Positions 28,201 through 35,934 of a stretch of 37,426 nt of DNA are shown here, piece by piece. This DNA comes from Methanosphaera stadtmanae (GTDB lineage: Archaea; Methanobacteriota; Methanobacteria; Methanobacteriales; Methanobacteriaceae). Position numbers and translations under genes: made by a program. Numbering within the stretch: position 1 is the first letter of the stretch; every line of letters begins with the position of its first letter. Below the pieces are notes generated by a model. That model was given only the letters and a program-made list of their open reading frames with translations, had not been told where the DNA came from and did no database searches. The stretch lies in NCBI GenBank assembly GCA_015062825.1, contig SUTR01000024.1:1-37426 (forward strand), given 5' to 3'.

Positions 28201-28725
28201 ACCTCTATCACTAAAGGCATTTGTTATGGTGATGTTCTTAAGAATCATTGAAGCATCAATAATATAGAATACTTGTTGTTGGTGTCCGTTTATTGTTTGT
28301 CCATTACCATCAATTGTAAGGACCATACCACCCGTATCCCATCTGATTGTTCCTGTGTTGTTGTATGAACCTTGCAGTAGGCGAATAGTTGTATCAACTC
28401 CTTTACTACTTGCATTATTTACAGCATTCTGTAGTTCTGTGTAGTTGTGTACTTCTACTATGCCCTCTTTCTTGAGGTTATTATCCGATTTCTTTTCTAT
28501 GTTATGTGTAGTATATTCTACATTTTTTTGTGGATTTTCATCCAATACCTTCTTTTCTTCATTATTTATTATTTTATTATCCTGTGATACCGTGCTTATA
28601 TCACTTACGACTGTATCATCATTTGTATAAGATTGGTCTTCCTGAGGGGTTTCTGTTGCACTTGCAACTCCCACCAAAAATACCAATACTATGGCAAAGA
28701 GTAATACTTTTTCTATTTTTATCAT
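25282..28725 (-). CDS. adhesin-like protein with glycosylation-rich coiled-coil stalk (1147 aa)
   Basis: Secreted surface protein. Signal peptide at 1-23 (EKVLLFAIVLVFLVGVASA). A short beta-helix (about 150-290) has GGAIFNYKGTLTVSNSTFNN turns. Beta-rich Ig-like parts occupy about 300-580. A coiled coil of about 260 residues (about 585-845) is built of LNNTISNLTTQLEDAENKI-type heptads, with at least 18 N-x-T sequons. Three Ig-like domains (about 850-1147) have FKINGITLKDENSN, FKLNGITLKDQKGN and a final variant. No C-terminal anchor was identified. The domain order suggests a head held off the pseudomurein wall by a stalk; which end is attached is unknown. A 126-bp repeat encodes part of the stalk. 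Confidence 0.87.
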   Translation of the reverse strand: MIKIEKVLLFAIVLVFLVGVASATETPQEDQSYTNDDTVVSDISTVSQDNKIINNEEKKVLDENPQKNVEYTTHNIEKKSDNNLKKEGIVEVHNYTELQNAVNNASSKGVDTTIRLLQGSYNNTGTIRWDTGGMVLTIDGNGQTINGHQQQVFYIIDASMILKNITITNAFSDRGGAIFNYKGTLTVSNSTFNNNLALSGGAIYNNVGKLTVTHSTFTNNQAFGGIGGAIYDTVNILTNITSCNFINNTASNGAAIYAGIGEINLTNNTFKQNTATNHKETIDLNSWWNGKHEDNIYESTDIALNEIKLTIKDDQKTFQQDEDIILNYTIQLTNPMHYWDFETGINDITLYINGEKNKTTQYENTTIKDLPAGKYEIYYTTCNQKSNTVTFKVIGDSQITTPEESYEYYSGVNNKIPLIITDPSGEKGTINITVKNDDEYKQLFTYYNIGDGYELPTESLASALENLYNSLSDSYTINIIYSSDCANPSSTEFTLNINKQRNTTIVYDILNNTEGNVQINITVQDAVYKTPIADATIQITGDINTDTTSGILTDNTLTPGDYTINVKYPETEDYKASQTTIDFTVEIDKDKKIAELEGQVENLTEKLEQANEKIENLTNQLEQAKEEIETLNNTISNLTTQLEDAENKISTLNNTIENITQQLEQAQEEIETLNNTISNLTTQLEDAENKISTLNNTIENITQQLEQAQEEIETLNNTNNNLTRQLIEANQKIDSLNNQISNLTQKIKEKDNQIENLTEQITDLTKQLQDAQKEIQTLTQENNNLNNQLKQTQEEIENLTTQLNDTTQQLETAKDQINNLTQQLDETQQTIETLNNTIKELTKPPLNTTITINPIKSSIGSITKITANIQDENGEKVTGGKAIFKINGITLKDENSNTIYAQVKDGIASINYKVQNTWIKNTTYIEAVYSGTENYTSSRTKQNGILNITKGKATITLDPTATTAKAGQTITLRAKVLDANGDRINNDKVIFKLNGITLKDQKGNTLYAQVIDGEAILNYTIPATYSAKTYTLTAVIGGNYYQRTETNGTVTLEKKIVTINPTAITTKNNKTAIKATITDESNKQLIKSTPLAIKVNGITMLSGTNSTNGTINVSFNNTLKSGLYELLIISGETGLYKSGKTTTILKI
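26569..26853 (-). repeat. 126-bp tandem repeat encoding six coiled-coil heptads
   Basis: Marker gttgtttaatg recurs at 26575, 26701 and 26827, exactly 126 bp apart, with essentially identical DNA for about 2.2 units. Each unit encodes 42 residues, exactly six heptads, so gain or loss of a unit preserves the coiled-coil register. Confidence 0.9.
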
Positions 28726-29309
28726 ATCAGACCATTCTCCATGGATTATAATTTACTATGATAATGTATATGGGTGGGGCAATATTTAAAATTTTTTAGA
28801 GATTTAAACAAGAAAAGAAGTTTATATCACTAGTAATTAAGTGATTAATGAGTTTATATTCATGAAATATTGATTATTTTCGGAGATGTCATGTGGTGGT
28901 TAATGTATTTTCTTATAATAGTTATTTCCATTAATTTTAATGATTAATCATGATAAATAAGGATTATAAAATTTTTTTTATATACACTTTTGTTGGTGTA
29001 TAATTTTTTGTGTTTTTGTTCATTTCGTGGTTGTGTTTTGTGTATTTTATATTTTTTAGTATTTTTATTATATTAGTGTTATTTTGTTAATGAATTTGAT
29101 GATTTTTGTGTTGTTTTGTTTATTTTGTTTATCTTGTTTTCTTGTGTTTTGTCGGATATTGTTATAATATGCGAACAAACATAATAAGTAAGAAAAACAA
29201 AAACAACACAAGAATATTGTATAAAAAATAGTTATAGTTACTATATGAAGTGTAGGTATAATTAGAATCCTGTGTCGTTTGACTATTTTTAGTTAAAGAA
29301 TAGGAGAGG
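28726..29309. repeat. intergenic DNA containing a copy of the Lrp-gene promoter region
   Basis: Bases 28890-29001 match 34942-35055, the 5' end and upstream of the damaged Lrp gene (shared core ttaatgtattttct, then aattttaatg and ataaataa). A dyad ATACACT-N6-GGTGTAT at 28982-29001 overlaps a leftward TATA-like box. Bases 29002-29309 are AT/GT-rich with no gene recognised. Part of this region may be a long leader of the adhesin gene starting at 28725. Confidence 0.5.
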
Positions 29310-29405
29310 TCATTCTTTCAATATTTTGTATAAAGAAATTATTTCCTTTAAAATTTCAAGTAACATTAATATTAATGTCAAAACTTGATAGGTGGGATCA
29401 AACAT
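29310..29405 (-). CDS. candidate 31-aa hydrophobic peptide
   Basis: A 31-codon minus-strand ORF with a near-perfect Shine-Dalgarno (GAGGAGGTGA, 4 bases before the ATG) and a TATA-like TTATATTTTA about 35-45 bases upstream. The peptide begins MFDPTYQVLTLILMLLEIL and continues with an amphipathic KEIISLYKILKE tail, predicting one helix. It resembles the 29-aa candidate at 10890 in start context (ACTATG after GGAGGTGA), length, Gln at position 7 and Leu/Ile content. Its first codons lie in one arm of a 300-bp inverted-end element. Possible functions are a membrane-active (TisB-like) toxin or a small membrane regulator; no homology was tested. Confidence 0.55.
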   Translation of the reverse strand: MFDPTYQVLTLILMLLEILKEIISLYKILKE

Positions 29406-29690
29406 AGTTTCACCTCCTCAATAGTCTGTAAAAGATGTTTAAAATATAATTAAGGTGTATTAATATTATATTAAAAACAAAAAAGGATTATCATTATACC
29501 TACAGTATTACTTTTTATAATAAATAGTACTAATAATTTTTGAAAAAATAGAATAATAACTTTAATTACTAAAAAAATAATGTTAAAAATAAATTTAATC
29601 TAAAAAATGTTATTCTTAAATGAATCTAATTAAAGATTCATAAAAAACATTTTTTTACACCTTAAATACTATGTTGACCCCACCTACTGA
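29389..29690. mobile_element. about 300-bp element with imperfect terminal inverted repeats
   Basis: Left end TAGGTGGGATCAAACATAG (about 29390-29408) pairs with the complement of the right end (29670-29688), with one mismatch and one gap. A nested pair TTAAGGTGTA lies inside (about 29450 and 29658). The interior includes a perfect 8-bp hairpin ATGAATCT/AGATTCAT (29620-29641). It resembles the 10600-10906 element in size and in having ATGs in both arms. Confidence 0.45.
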
Positions 29691-30130
29691 AGTCAATAGT
29701 ATGATTAATAATATTTAATTAATAAGTATATATACTTATCTAAAAATTATATATAAATAAAAGTAAAAAAATTAGATTTCATAAAGTCATGTTAAAAGAA
29801 TCTATAAATAGATTCTAACATAAACATCTGCTTATTTACTATGCTTTCCGTCGTTTTACTGAAAGTCACTAGTATGATTAATATTATTAAATTAATTAGT
29901 ATATATACTTATCTAAAAAATAATTACTATCTAATAGATAAATTAAGTAAAAAAAATTAGATTTCATAAAGTCATGTATTAAGAATCTTAAAAAAGACTC
30001 TTACATGATTATAGACCTTTTATACTATTACCCTTACTGTAAAAAGAATATAGTATGCTTAATAATATGACTTAATTAGTATATATACTTATCTTAAAAA
30101 TAAATTCATCATTATAAAAGTAATAAAATC
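29575..30130 (+). repeat. tandem array of about 175-bp degenerate units upstream of the recombinase
   Basis: Units start with tagtatg at 29698, 29870 and 30051 (spacing 172 and 181), with partial units before and after. Each contains a 12-bp palindrome AGTATATATACT (29725, 29898, 30078; an 18-bp palindrome in the first). Full units add attagatttcataaagtcat and a hairpin such as AGAATCTA/TAGATTCT (29798-29817). The array ends just before the recombinase ribosome-binding site. A fifth copy is at 24515-24658. Confidence 0.8.
29841..29960 (+). CDS. candidate 39-aa hydrophobic peptide inside the repeat array
   Basis: A 39-codon ORF spans two repeat units and begins MLSVVLLKVTSMINIIKLIS. The same position in the preceding unit reads MLTPPTEVNSMINNI then stop; the unit at 24.6 kb reads MLFAV then stop. 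No Shine-Dalgarno precedes it. It may be a decayed relative of the peptide at 29310, or chance. Confidence 0.25.
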   Translation: MLSVVLLKVTSMINIIKLISIYTYLKNNYYLIDKLSKKN

Positions 30131-30145
30131 AGAAGGATCAATCTC

Positions 30146-31005
30146 TTGTTAATTAACAAAGAAACAATAACAAACTATGTAAAAGCAATAACCAATCCCA
30201 ACACAAGAAAAACATACAGACTATCACTAAACAAATTCCACAACTACCTCCAATACAATAACATTAACTACATAAACCAGGAAAACCTTAACTAAATAAT
30301 ACATGATTACAAAGCATACCTAAACAACAGGAACCTAAAAGCAATAACCATAAACCAGCACATGATAATACTCAAGACATTCATCAATGAATATACCAAG
30401 CTAAGCTATGATAAAGACCTAAAACTAATAAAAACCGAGAAAAGAAAACCCAACTACTTAACACTAGAACAAATACAAACAGCACTAAACTATACAGAGG
30501 ATAAAACTGACGAATTGATAATAAAACTACTAACCAGTACAGGCCTACGTATACATGAAGCACTAAACATAACCAAGAAACAACTTAAAAACACAGATGA
30601 AACAGGAAATGCAATTGTATCAATCGTGGGAAAGAATACAAAAAGAAGACTAATAGTCATACCCACTAAACTATCAAGACAGTTAAGAAGATACTCTAAA
30701 GATCATAAAAAATACATCTTCGAATCAGATAGAAAAGAATCAAAACCACTAACATCAAGATCAATACAACGAAGATTAAAAAACTAGCAGCAAAAATAGA
30801 CAAAAAAGAAAACACTACATTATACTCAGAAAACCTAAAACCACACAACCTACGACACAGCTTCGCAATACAAGCACTAAAAAACAACGAAATAAACTAC
30901 GTAAAAGAATTCCTAGGACATGAAAACATAGCAACCACACAAATATACACTAATCTAAAAGAAAAAGATGTTGTAGAAAGATTTAAAAAATTAAAAACAA
31001 TATAA
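30146..31005 (+). pseudogene. tyrosine recombinase/integrase (XerA-like), one stop and one frameshift
   Basis: From a TTG (30146, after AGAAGGATC) the frame reads an N-terminal SAM-like core-binding domain (TRKTYRLSLNKFHNYLQYNN), hits TAA at 30293-30295, then continues in the same frame. It goes on through the catalytic domain with the first Arg in TSTGLRIHEAL and KNTKRRLIVIP, until TAG at 30785. A one-base shift near 30772 restores the rest: HNLRHSFAIQ (HxxR), FLGHENI and the nucleophile in QIYTNL, ending at 31005. All catalytic elements (R, K, HxxR, H, Y) survive, so inactivation is recent or marginal. It lies between two adhesin genes. Confidence 0.88.
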
Positions 31006-31025
31006 ATTTCAAAAATAATAATATT

Positions 31026-31045
31026 GTGGAGAATAGAATCTCCAC
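31026..31045. terminator. bidirectional hairpin between recombinase and adhesin
   Basis: A perfect 7-bp hairpin GTGGAGA/TCTCCAC with a 6-base loop lies between convergent genes. T-rich DNA flanks it on both strands. Confidence 0.55.
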
Positions 31046-31117
31046 TATACTAGTTTTCCATTATTTTTATATCTTAAATATAAATAAAGGACCGATATCA
31101 TGTTTAAGTATATTTTT

Positions 31118-33403
31118 TTAATTTATTGTTAAAGTCTTACTATCATTTAAACGGTTATAATCTGGTGATATGAAAGTAGCAGTAATATTATACATACCTG
31201 CTTTGAAAGACTCGGGTAATGTGTATTCAAATTCAACAGTGTTATTAACAACTTTAGCATAGATTACCTTACCATTTTCATCCTTAACTGTTTTACCATT
31301 TATCTTGAAGACTATTTTACCAGTATTAATTACCTTGTTATTGTCTGTGATTGTTGCTTTGAGTGTTATTTTATCTCCTGCTGTTGCTGTAACATCTTCT
31401 GTGGTAAGTGTTGGTACTGCTTTCGCTATGGTTATGTTTGTTTTTTCGCTTGTTAGTTTGTCACATTGTGTGGATCCTGAGTATACTGCCTGTATTGTTG
31501 TTCCATCTTTTGCCCAGTCACTAGGCACTAGGTAGTTTTCTATTGTAGCTGTACCGTTTACTACTTTAGCGTAAATTACTTTACCGTTTGTGTCTTTTAG
31601 TGTTTTGCCATTTACTTTGAAGGTTACTTTTCCTTTTGATAAATTTGTCATTAGTTCATTATTTTCAGTAATTTGGGCAGTAATATTAATTGTTTCTCCT
31701 AGATTGGAAGTTATAGGATTTATTTCAATTTTTTGTTCTCGTATTGTTTCATTTGAGATTATTAATGTACAATTTTTTTTAGTATCCATGACCATATATT
31801 TAGGATCCACTATATATTTCTGGCCTTCAATTTCATCATAGCCCCAATAACTATTTTCATATATAATTTCTAAATTGTATGTTCCAGGGGTTTCTGTTAT
31901 TTCACTAATATTTAATAGTGGATTTTTAAAATCTCTTATGATAGGTACACTATATTCTATTGTAGAAGGGCCCCAAATAACTATTTCACCCTTAGGATAA
32001 TGTGTGTTATTGTTTTCATCAGTAAAGTTAATACTTAATGGTATTATTTGATTTAATTTTGTATGAATCTCTTCTGGAAATTCATAAGTTAAATTAATCC
32101 TTAAATAATCATACCAACTATCAAATGACCAGTAATATTCTTCATTATTTTCATATCTTAAAGAAAGATCAGCATGTGATCCTATGTGCTCTGTTAAATT
32201 AAATTCGGGTATTAAAAGATAATTTTCATCAATACCTGTACTTTCATCTATAGAATATGGTAGACCATAATGATAATAATGTGTGTTTGGATCATTTTCA
32301 TAATCTTCACATAAGTATAGACTTAAATATATTTCACCAGTATTTATTTTTTCATTTTTACTATCTGTAAGATTATAGTATATTTTAGTTCCTTCATCAC
32401 TTACTTCATATTTTAAGTAAGTTAAATATGATTTTTTATTACTTATGATTGTTAAGGTACTTCCACCGTATCTGATTGATTGTCCATATGTAATATTATC
32501 TCCATTATATTGAATATAAAAATCATAATACTTTGGATAATAATCAGTATCAGTTAAGTTTATAATTTCATTTATGTCTATATGGAAGTTATCTGTAGCG
32601 TTTACAGTCTTAAATTCAATATAATTTTTTGCTGTTAAATTTTTAATATATAATGTTACATTTCCAGTTTCAATTATTTCATCGGTTTCTGGATTTACTA
32701 CATCGAAGTCCCAGTTAACAGTTTTATCCTCAATAGCACTTATAGTATAATTATAATATAGATTAATCTCAGGTCTTGTTAAATTTTCTCTTATTAAATT
32801 GAATGTGGTTTCAACGGAAGGACGAATATTGTTTTCATAATTATAAATTAATTTAACTTCATGAGTTCCCATACTTAAATCATTAGATAACATAATATTA
32901 TCATGGTCACTGGTAAGAGTATCTATATATTTTTCATCTAAATAAATATTTATTTCTCCATCATATACAAAATCAGAATGATGTATTACATTTCCATCAA
33001 TATTAGTGTCATATTCTTCTACAGCATACCACCAAATAGTATAATCCCAATCATTATTATACATATAGGATGGTTCTTTATGACCTAAATTAAGAGTATA
33101 ATTATCTTCAGAGTTAAAATTATTTTCATCTTTTTTAATAATTTTATTTGAGGAGTAATCATTTTTATTTAAATTATCCTCTGTTTGTACTTTATTATCA
33201 TTAATATTAGTTTTCACTGGTTCCCCATAGGGTGTTTGTATTGTTTCTGTAGTAATAATATTTTCCTTTGTAAATGTATTAGTATTTAAGGATTGTGTAT
33301 CATCGGATATATCAATCGCACTAATAGTAGTTATACTGAGGAATATCATTAATAAACTTATTATTAAGAACATACTTTTTATATTCTTATTCATTTTTCT
33401 CAT
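31118..33403 (-). CDS. adhesin-like protein, Ig-like domains (761 aa)
   Basis: A secreted surface protein. The signal peptide is KSMFLIISLLMIFLSITTISA (about residues 10-30). Unlike its neighbours there is no beta-helix. Residues of about 60-560 are Tyr/Asn-rich beta-sandwich segments with repeated NLT/NIT sequons and phrases such as GTHEVKLIYNYENN and PGTYNLEIIYENSYW. Residues of about 565-761 are two Ig-like domains (KVTFKVNGKTLKDTNGK and KIVFKINGKTVKDENGK). The first ATG is at 33403, with another at 33394; neither has a strong Shine-Dalgarno. No C-terminal anchor was identified. It converges with the broken recombinase gene. Confidence 0.8.
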   Translation of the reverse strand: MRKMNKNIKSMFLIISLLMIFLSITTISAIDISDDTQSLNTNTFTKENIITTETIQTPYGEPVKTNINDNKVQTEDNLNKNDYSSNKIIKKDENNFNSEDNYTLNLGHKEPSYMYNNDWDYTIWWYAVEEYDTNIDGNVIHHSDFVYDGEINIYLDEKYIDTLTSDHDNIMLSNDLSMGTHEVKLIYNYENNIRPSVETTFNLIRENLTRPEINLYYNYTISAIEDKTVNWDFDVVNPETDEIIETGNVTLYIKNLTAKNYIEFKTVNATDNFHIDINEIINLTDTDYYPKYYDFYIQYNGDNITYGQSIRYGGSTLTIISNKKSYLTYLKYEVSDEGTKIYYNLTDSKNEKINTGEIYLSLYLCEDYENDPNTHYYHYGLPYSIDESTGIDENYLLIPEFNLTEHIGSHADLSLRYENNEEYYWSFDSWYDYLRINLTYEFPEEIHTKLNQIIPLSINFTDENNNTHYPKGEIVIWGPSTIEYSVPIIRDFKNPLLNISEITETPGTYNLEIIYENSYWGYDEIEGQKYIVDPKYMVMDTKKNCTLIISNETIREQKIEINPITSNLGETINITAQITENNELMTNLSKGKVTFKVNGKTLKDTNGKVIYAKVVNGTATIENYLVPSDWAKDGTTIQAVYSGSTQCDKLTSEKTNITIAKAVPTLTTEDVTATAGDKITLKATITDNNKVINTGKIVFKINGKTVKDENGKVIYAKVVNNTVEFEYTLPESFKAGMYNITATFISPDYNRLNDSKTLTIN

Positions 33404-34045
33404 CTCGTCTATTTTATAATAAAATCTTTATAACTTGATAAATTATTAGAAAATATGTTATTGTCAGTTTTATTAAAAAATTAATAAAATTATTTTTTTA
33501 TTGTGAGTTTCTCTTATTAAAAATATTGATATAGTATTGTAAGTTATGCCAATTTTATTATTATTTATTCTATATTTTGAAATAGATAAATATTATCTTT
33601 TTATTTTGATTGTCCTAATTGGAAGATGAGTGTAATTAGGAGATATTGTCTAGAATTTATCTGATAATAAATTTATTATTTTTTTTAATTATTCTTTTTT
33701 GAGTTTCTACTAGGTTAAATGTTTTTTTTTTATCTTTTAACATTAATTTTAAAATTTAGTCCGTTGTATTTTTTTTATATTTTTTTTATAAATGGCCTAA
33801 TTTTTGATGATGTGTCCGAGATTTTTGTAGTTGGATCTATTTTTTCTGGTTGAGTACCTGACAAGTATGTTTTCTAAGTATTTTTTACATCGTTACATGT
33901 ATATGTAGTGATGTGTTTTTAGTGTTTTCTGTGGATTTTTTCTTGGAGATTATATTTATGCATGTTAATTGGGTGCAAAAATTAATTGTAAATTTATACA
34001 CTTTTGACAGTGTATTTTGTTTCGTTATATTGCGGAATAACTAAA
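33404..34045 (-). pseudogene. decayed unidentified gene with promoter dyads; copy 1 (about 33,735-34,045)
   Basis: On the minus strand from about 33962 one frame runs MHKYNLQEKIHRKH, stop, KHITTYTCNDVKNT, stop, KTYLSGTQPEKIDPTTKIS, SSKIRPFIKKI, stop, KKYNGLNFKINVKR. The three stops (TAA, TAG, TAA) are each one change from a Lys codon. Upstream are two dyads: ATACACT-N6-AGTGTAT (33996-34015), overlapping a leftward TATA-like box, and TTCGTTATA-N6-AATAACTAA (34021-34044, imperfect). I do not recognise the product. Bases 33404-33730 hold only AT-rich DNA. Confidence 0.5.
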
Positions 34046-34317
34046 AATAAAATGTAACTATTATCTTATTTAAAAAGGTTGCAGAAATAATTTTAATAAA
34101 AAATGAAATTCATGTGGAAATAAGAATTATGTATTTTCATGTTTCACTTTTCCCTATAATTTATTAATTGAATTAAATAGGGATTGTGAATGAAATTAAT
34201 AAATTAAGTTTATTTGTTAGTGATATTATTATTTTATTTTTTTGTATTTATATAATTGTTTATTTTATTTGTAAATTATTTGTATTTTTTTAATTTTATA
34301 TATCTATCTTTCTTTGG

Positions 34318-34400
34318 GATGATTTAGTCCATTTTTATTTTTTATTTATTTTTTGAAAACGACCTATTGCACGAGTTTCTTCTGTCATGTCTTTTGAATT
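34318..34400 (-). pseudogene. fragment of the same decayed family; copy 2
   Basis: The minus-strand segment CGTTTTCAAAAAAT ... GGACTAAA is shared with the copy at 37,090. In the homologous frame it reads SCNRSFSKNK, stop, then KIKMD and stop. Only the 3' end of the gene survives here. The rest of 34046-34483 is AT-rich DNA without a recognised gene. Confidence 0.4.
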
Positions 34401-34483
34401 ATTAATATTAAAAAGAGTAATGTTTGGAGGTTATATTTACCTTAATTTAACATATTTTATTAGTACACTAAAATAGTAGTTGT

Positions 34484-34965
34484 TTACTGGCTATGCTGTT
34501 GTTTTTTCCTGTTTTCTGTTTTTATAGTTTCTAGTATTAATCGTGTGTTGGTCTTGTTTATGTTTTCTTTCTGGTTTATTACATCCAGTACTTGGTTTAA
34601 CTCCTTTGTGTCTTTGAATCTTATTATTAGCATAATGTCGTATTGTTCTGTCATCTTGTGTGCTGTTATTATGTTGTCATGGTATTGTTCTAGTATGTTG
34701 TCTATGGATCCGTTTGCATTTAGTTCTATTATGCATTCTATATTGTATCCTAATTTTTGGTAGTCTAGTTCTAGTTGAAATCCCTTGATTTTCATATTGT
34801 CCTCTAGTTTTTGTATTCTGTTTGTTATTGTTTCCACGCTTAGGTATAACTCTTCTGCTATTTGCCGGTATGATTTTCTTCCATCTTTTTGTAGTTTTTT
34901 TTTATTATTTATATGTCTGTATTGTTTAGTTGTATATGGTCTTGGTTGTTAATGTATTTTCTCAT
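34484..34965 (-). pseudogene. Lrp/AsnC family regulator with damaged N-terminus
   Basis: The intact part (34484-34837) is the RAM ligand-binding domain (GFQLELDYQKLGYNIECI, IITAHKMTEQYDIMLIIRF). Just upstream, another frame carries the helix-turn-helix (LQKDGRKSYRQIAEELYLSV, TITNRIQKLED), so the HTH still exists as DNA. The start, an ATG at 34965 (MRKYINNQDHIQLNNTDI), is separated from it by an in-frame TAA and a one-base deletion in an A tract (9 As). A second decayed copy is at 35935-36230. Confidence 0.8.
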
Positions 34966-35046
34966 GAGGACTATTTTAGTTAATTTTAATGTTTAATCTA
35001 GATAAATAACTATTTTAAAAATGATTTTTATGTGTGTGTTAGTGGT

Positions 35047-35087
35047 AAAGTATATTAATCTACAATCTCATATGTGTTATATATAAC
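35047..35087 (+). promoter_or_regulatory. promoter/operator of the toxin-antitoxin pair
   Basis: A TATA-like aaagtatattaa (35047-35058) lies upstream. A perfect 12-bp palindrome GTTATATATAAC (35076-35087) sits between it and the Shine-Dalgarno GAAGGTGG. The palindrome is a natural candidate for antitoxin autoregulation. Confidence 0.4.
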
Positions 35088-35109
35088 TAAAAGTTGAAGG
35101 TGGTCTATT

Positions 35110-35511
35110 ATGGATGCTACTATAAGGATTGATTTGGATATTCAAAGGCAATTAAAACTTAAAAGTGTTGAATTGGGAGTTACACAAAAAGAATTAGCTA
35201 ATACTTATATTTTAAATGGATTAAATGGAGAAAAAAGTAAGAGTAATATGAAAAGTATTGAAGATATTGCAAAAGTACTGAATATAGAAATAGAGAATAT
35301 TGATGATGTGTTAGCTGATTTGGATGTAGATGAATATGAAATACTTTCAGAGGAAAAACATTTAAATATGGATGAAATAAAGGATATTGTTAATAATAAC
35401 AGAAGTAATGAGGAAAGTAATGTAAATCTTACGGATATGATTGGAATAGTTGAATCTCCTCAAAAAACAGATAGTCTAGAAGAGAAAATGGAATCCTATG
35501 ATAGGCGGTAA
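35110..35511 (+). CDS. ribbon-helix-helix antitoxin (VapB-like)
   Basis: A 133-aa protein whose first 40 residues look like a ribbon-helix-helix domain (TIRIDLDIQRQLKLKSVELG, VTQKELANTYILNGLN). The rest is acidic and probably unstructured or toxin-binding (DVLADLDVDEYEILSEEKHL). The start ATG follows GAAGGTGG. Its stop is 4 bases before the preferred PIN-toxin ATG, so the pair is co-transcribed and probably translationally coupled. Antitoxins of this type bind and block the PIN nuclease and repress their own promoter. It is longer than usual VapB proteins. Confidence 0.75.
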   Translation: MDATIRIDLDIQRQLKLKSVELGVTQKELANTYILNGLNGEKSKSNMKSIEDIAKVLNIEIENIDDVLADLDVDEYEILSEEKHLNMDEIKDIVNNNRSNEESNVNLTDMIGIVESPQKTDSLEEKMESYDRR

Positions 35512-35515
35512 TCTG

Positions 35516-35920
35516 ATGATATTTCTAGATAGTAGTTTTATCCTAGCATTGTTTAATAAAAATGAAGTTAAAAATCATGAAAAAGCTAAAAAACTTTTAA
35601 AAAATAATCCAAATCTAGATAAAGTTCCTAAAGCAATAAACAGCATAGTATTAAATGAAGTACTGAATAAGCTGAAAAAATCATATTATAATGAAAAAAG
35701 GGAACAAATCATATCCTTTCTATTAAATATGGATAAGATTATTTTTGTAAGTGAAAATGACTACAAAAAAGCAATAAAATTATACAAAAAATATGACTAC
35801 TCAATCAATTATAGTGATTGGTTAATTATTTTATCTATGGAAAAAGAGGGGTTAACTGATATACTCTCTTTTGATAATGATTTTAATAAGGTTAAAGAAA
35901 TAAATAATATATCCATTTAA
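35516..35920 (+). CDS. PIN-domain ribonuclease toxin (VapC-like)
   Basis: A 134-aa PIN-domain protein. The acidic active site can be read: Asp5 in MIFLDSSFILALF, Glu in INSIVLNEVLNKL, Asp in INYSDWLIILSM, and a late Asp pair in DILSFDNDFNKV. VapC toxins cleave tRNA or rRNA when freed from antitoxin. An upstream in-frame ATG (35498) lies inside the antitoxin gene; the ATG at 35516, after GGCGGT, starts right at the PIN strand and is preferred. The gene appears intact although everything around it is decayed. Confidence 0.85.
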   Translation: MIFLDSSFILALFNKNEVKNHEKAKKLLKNNPNLDKVPKAINSIVLNEVLNKLKKSYYNEKREQIISFLLNMDKIIFVSENDYKKAIKLYKKYDYSINYSDWLIILSMEKEGLTDILSFDNDFNKVKEINNISI

Positions 35921-35934
35921 TTTTATTTTTTTCC

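Noticed and set aside
29575-30130. Possible CRISPR or leader-repeat array
   Set aside because: Units are about 175 bp, degenerate and unequal in length, with no short conserved repeat and spacer alternation.
33735-33962. In-frame TAG read as pyrrolysine
   Set aside because: The same frame also has two TAA stops and related copies have other lesions, so decay is simpler.
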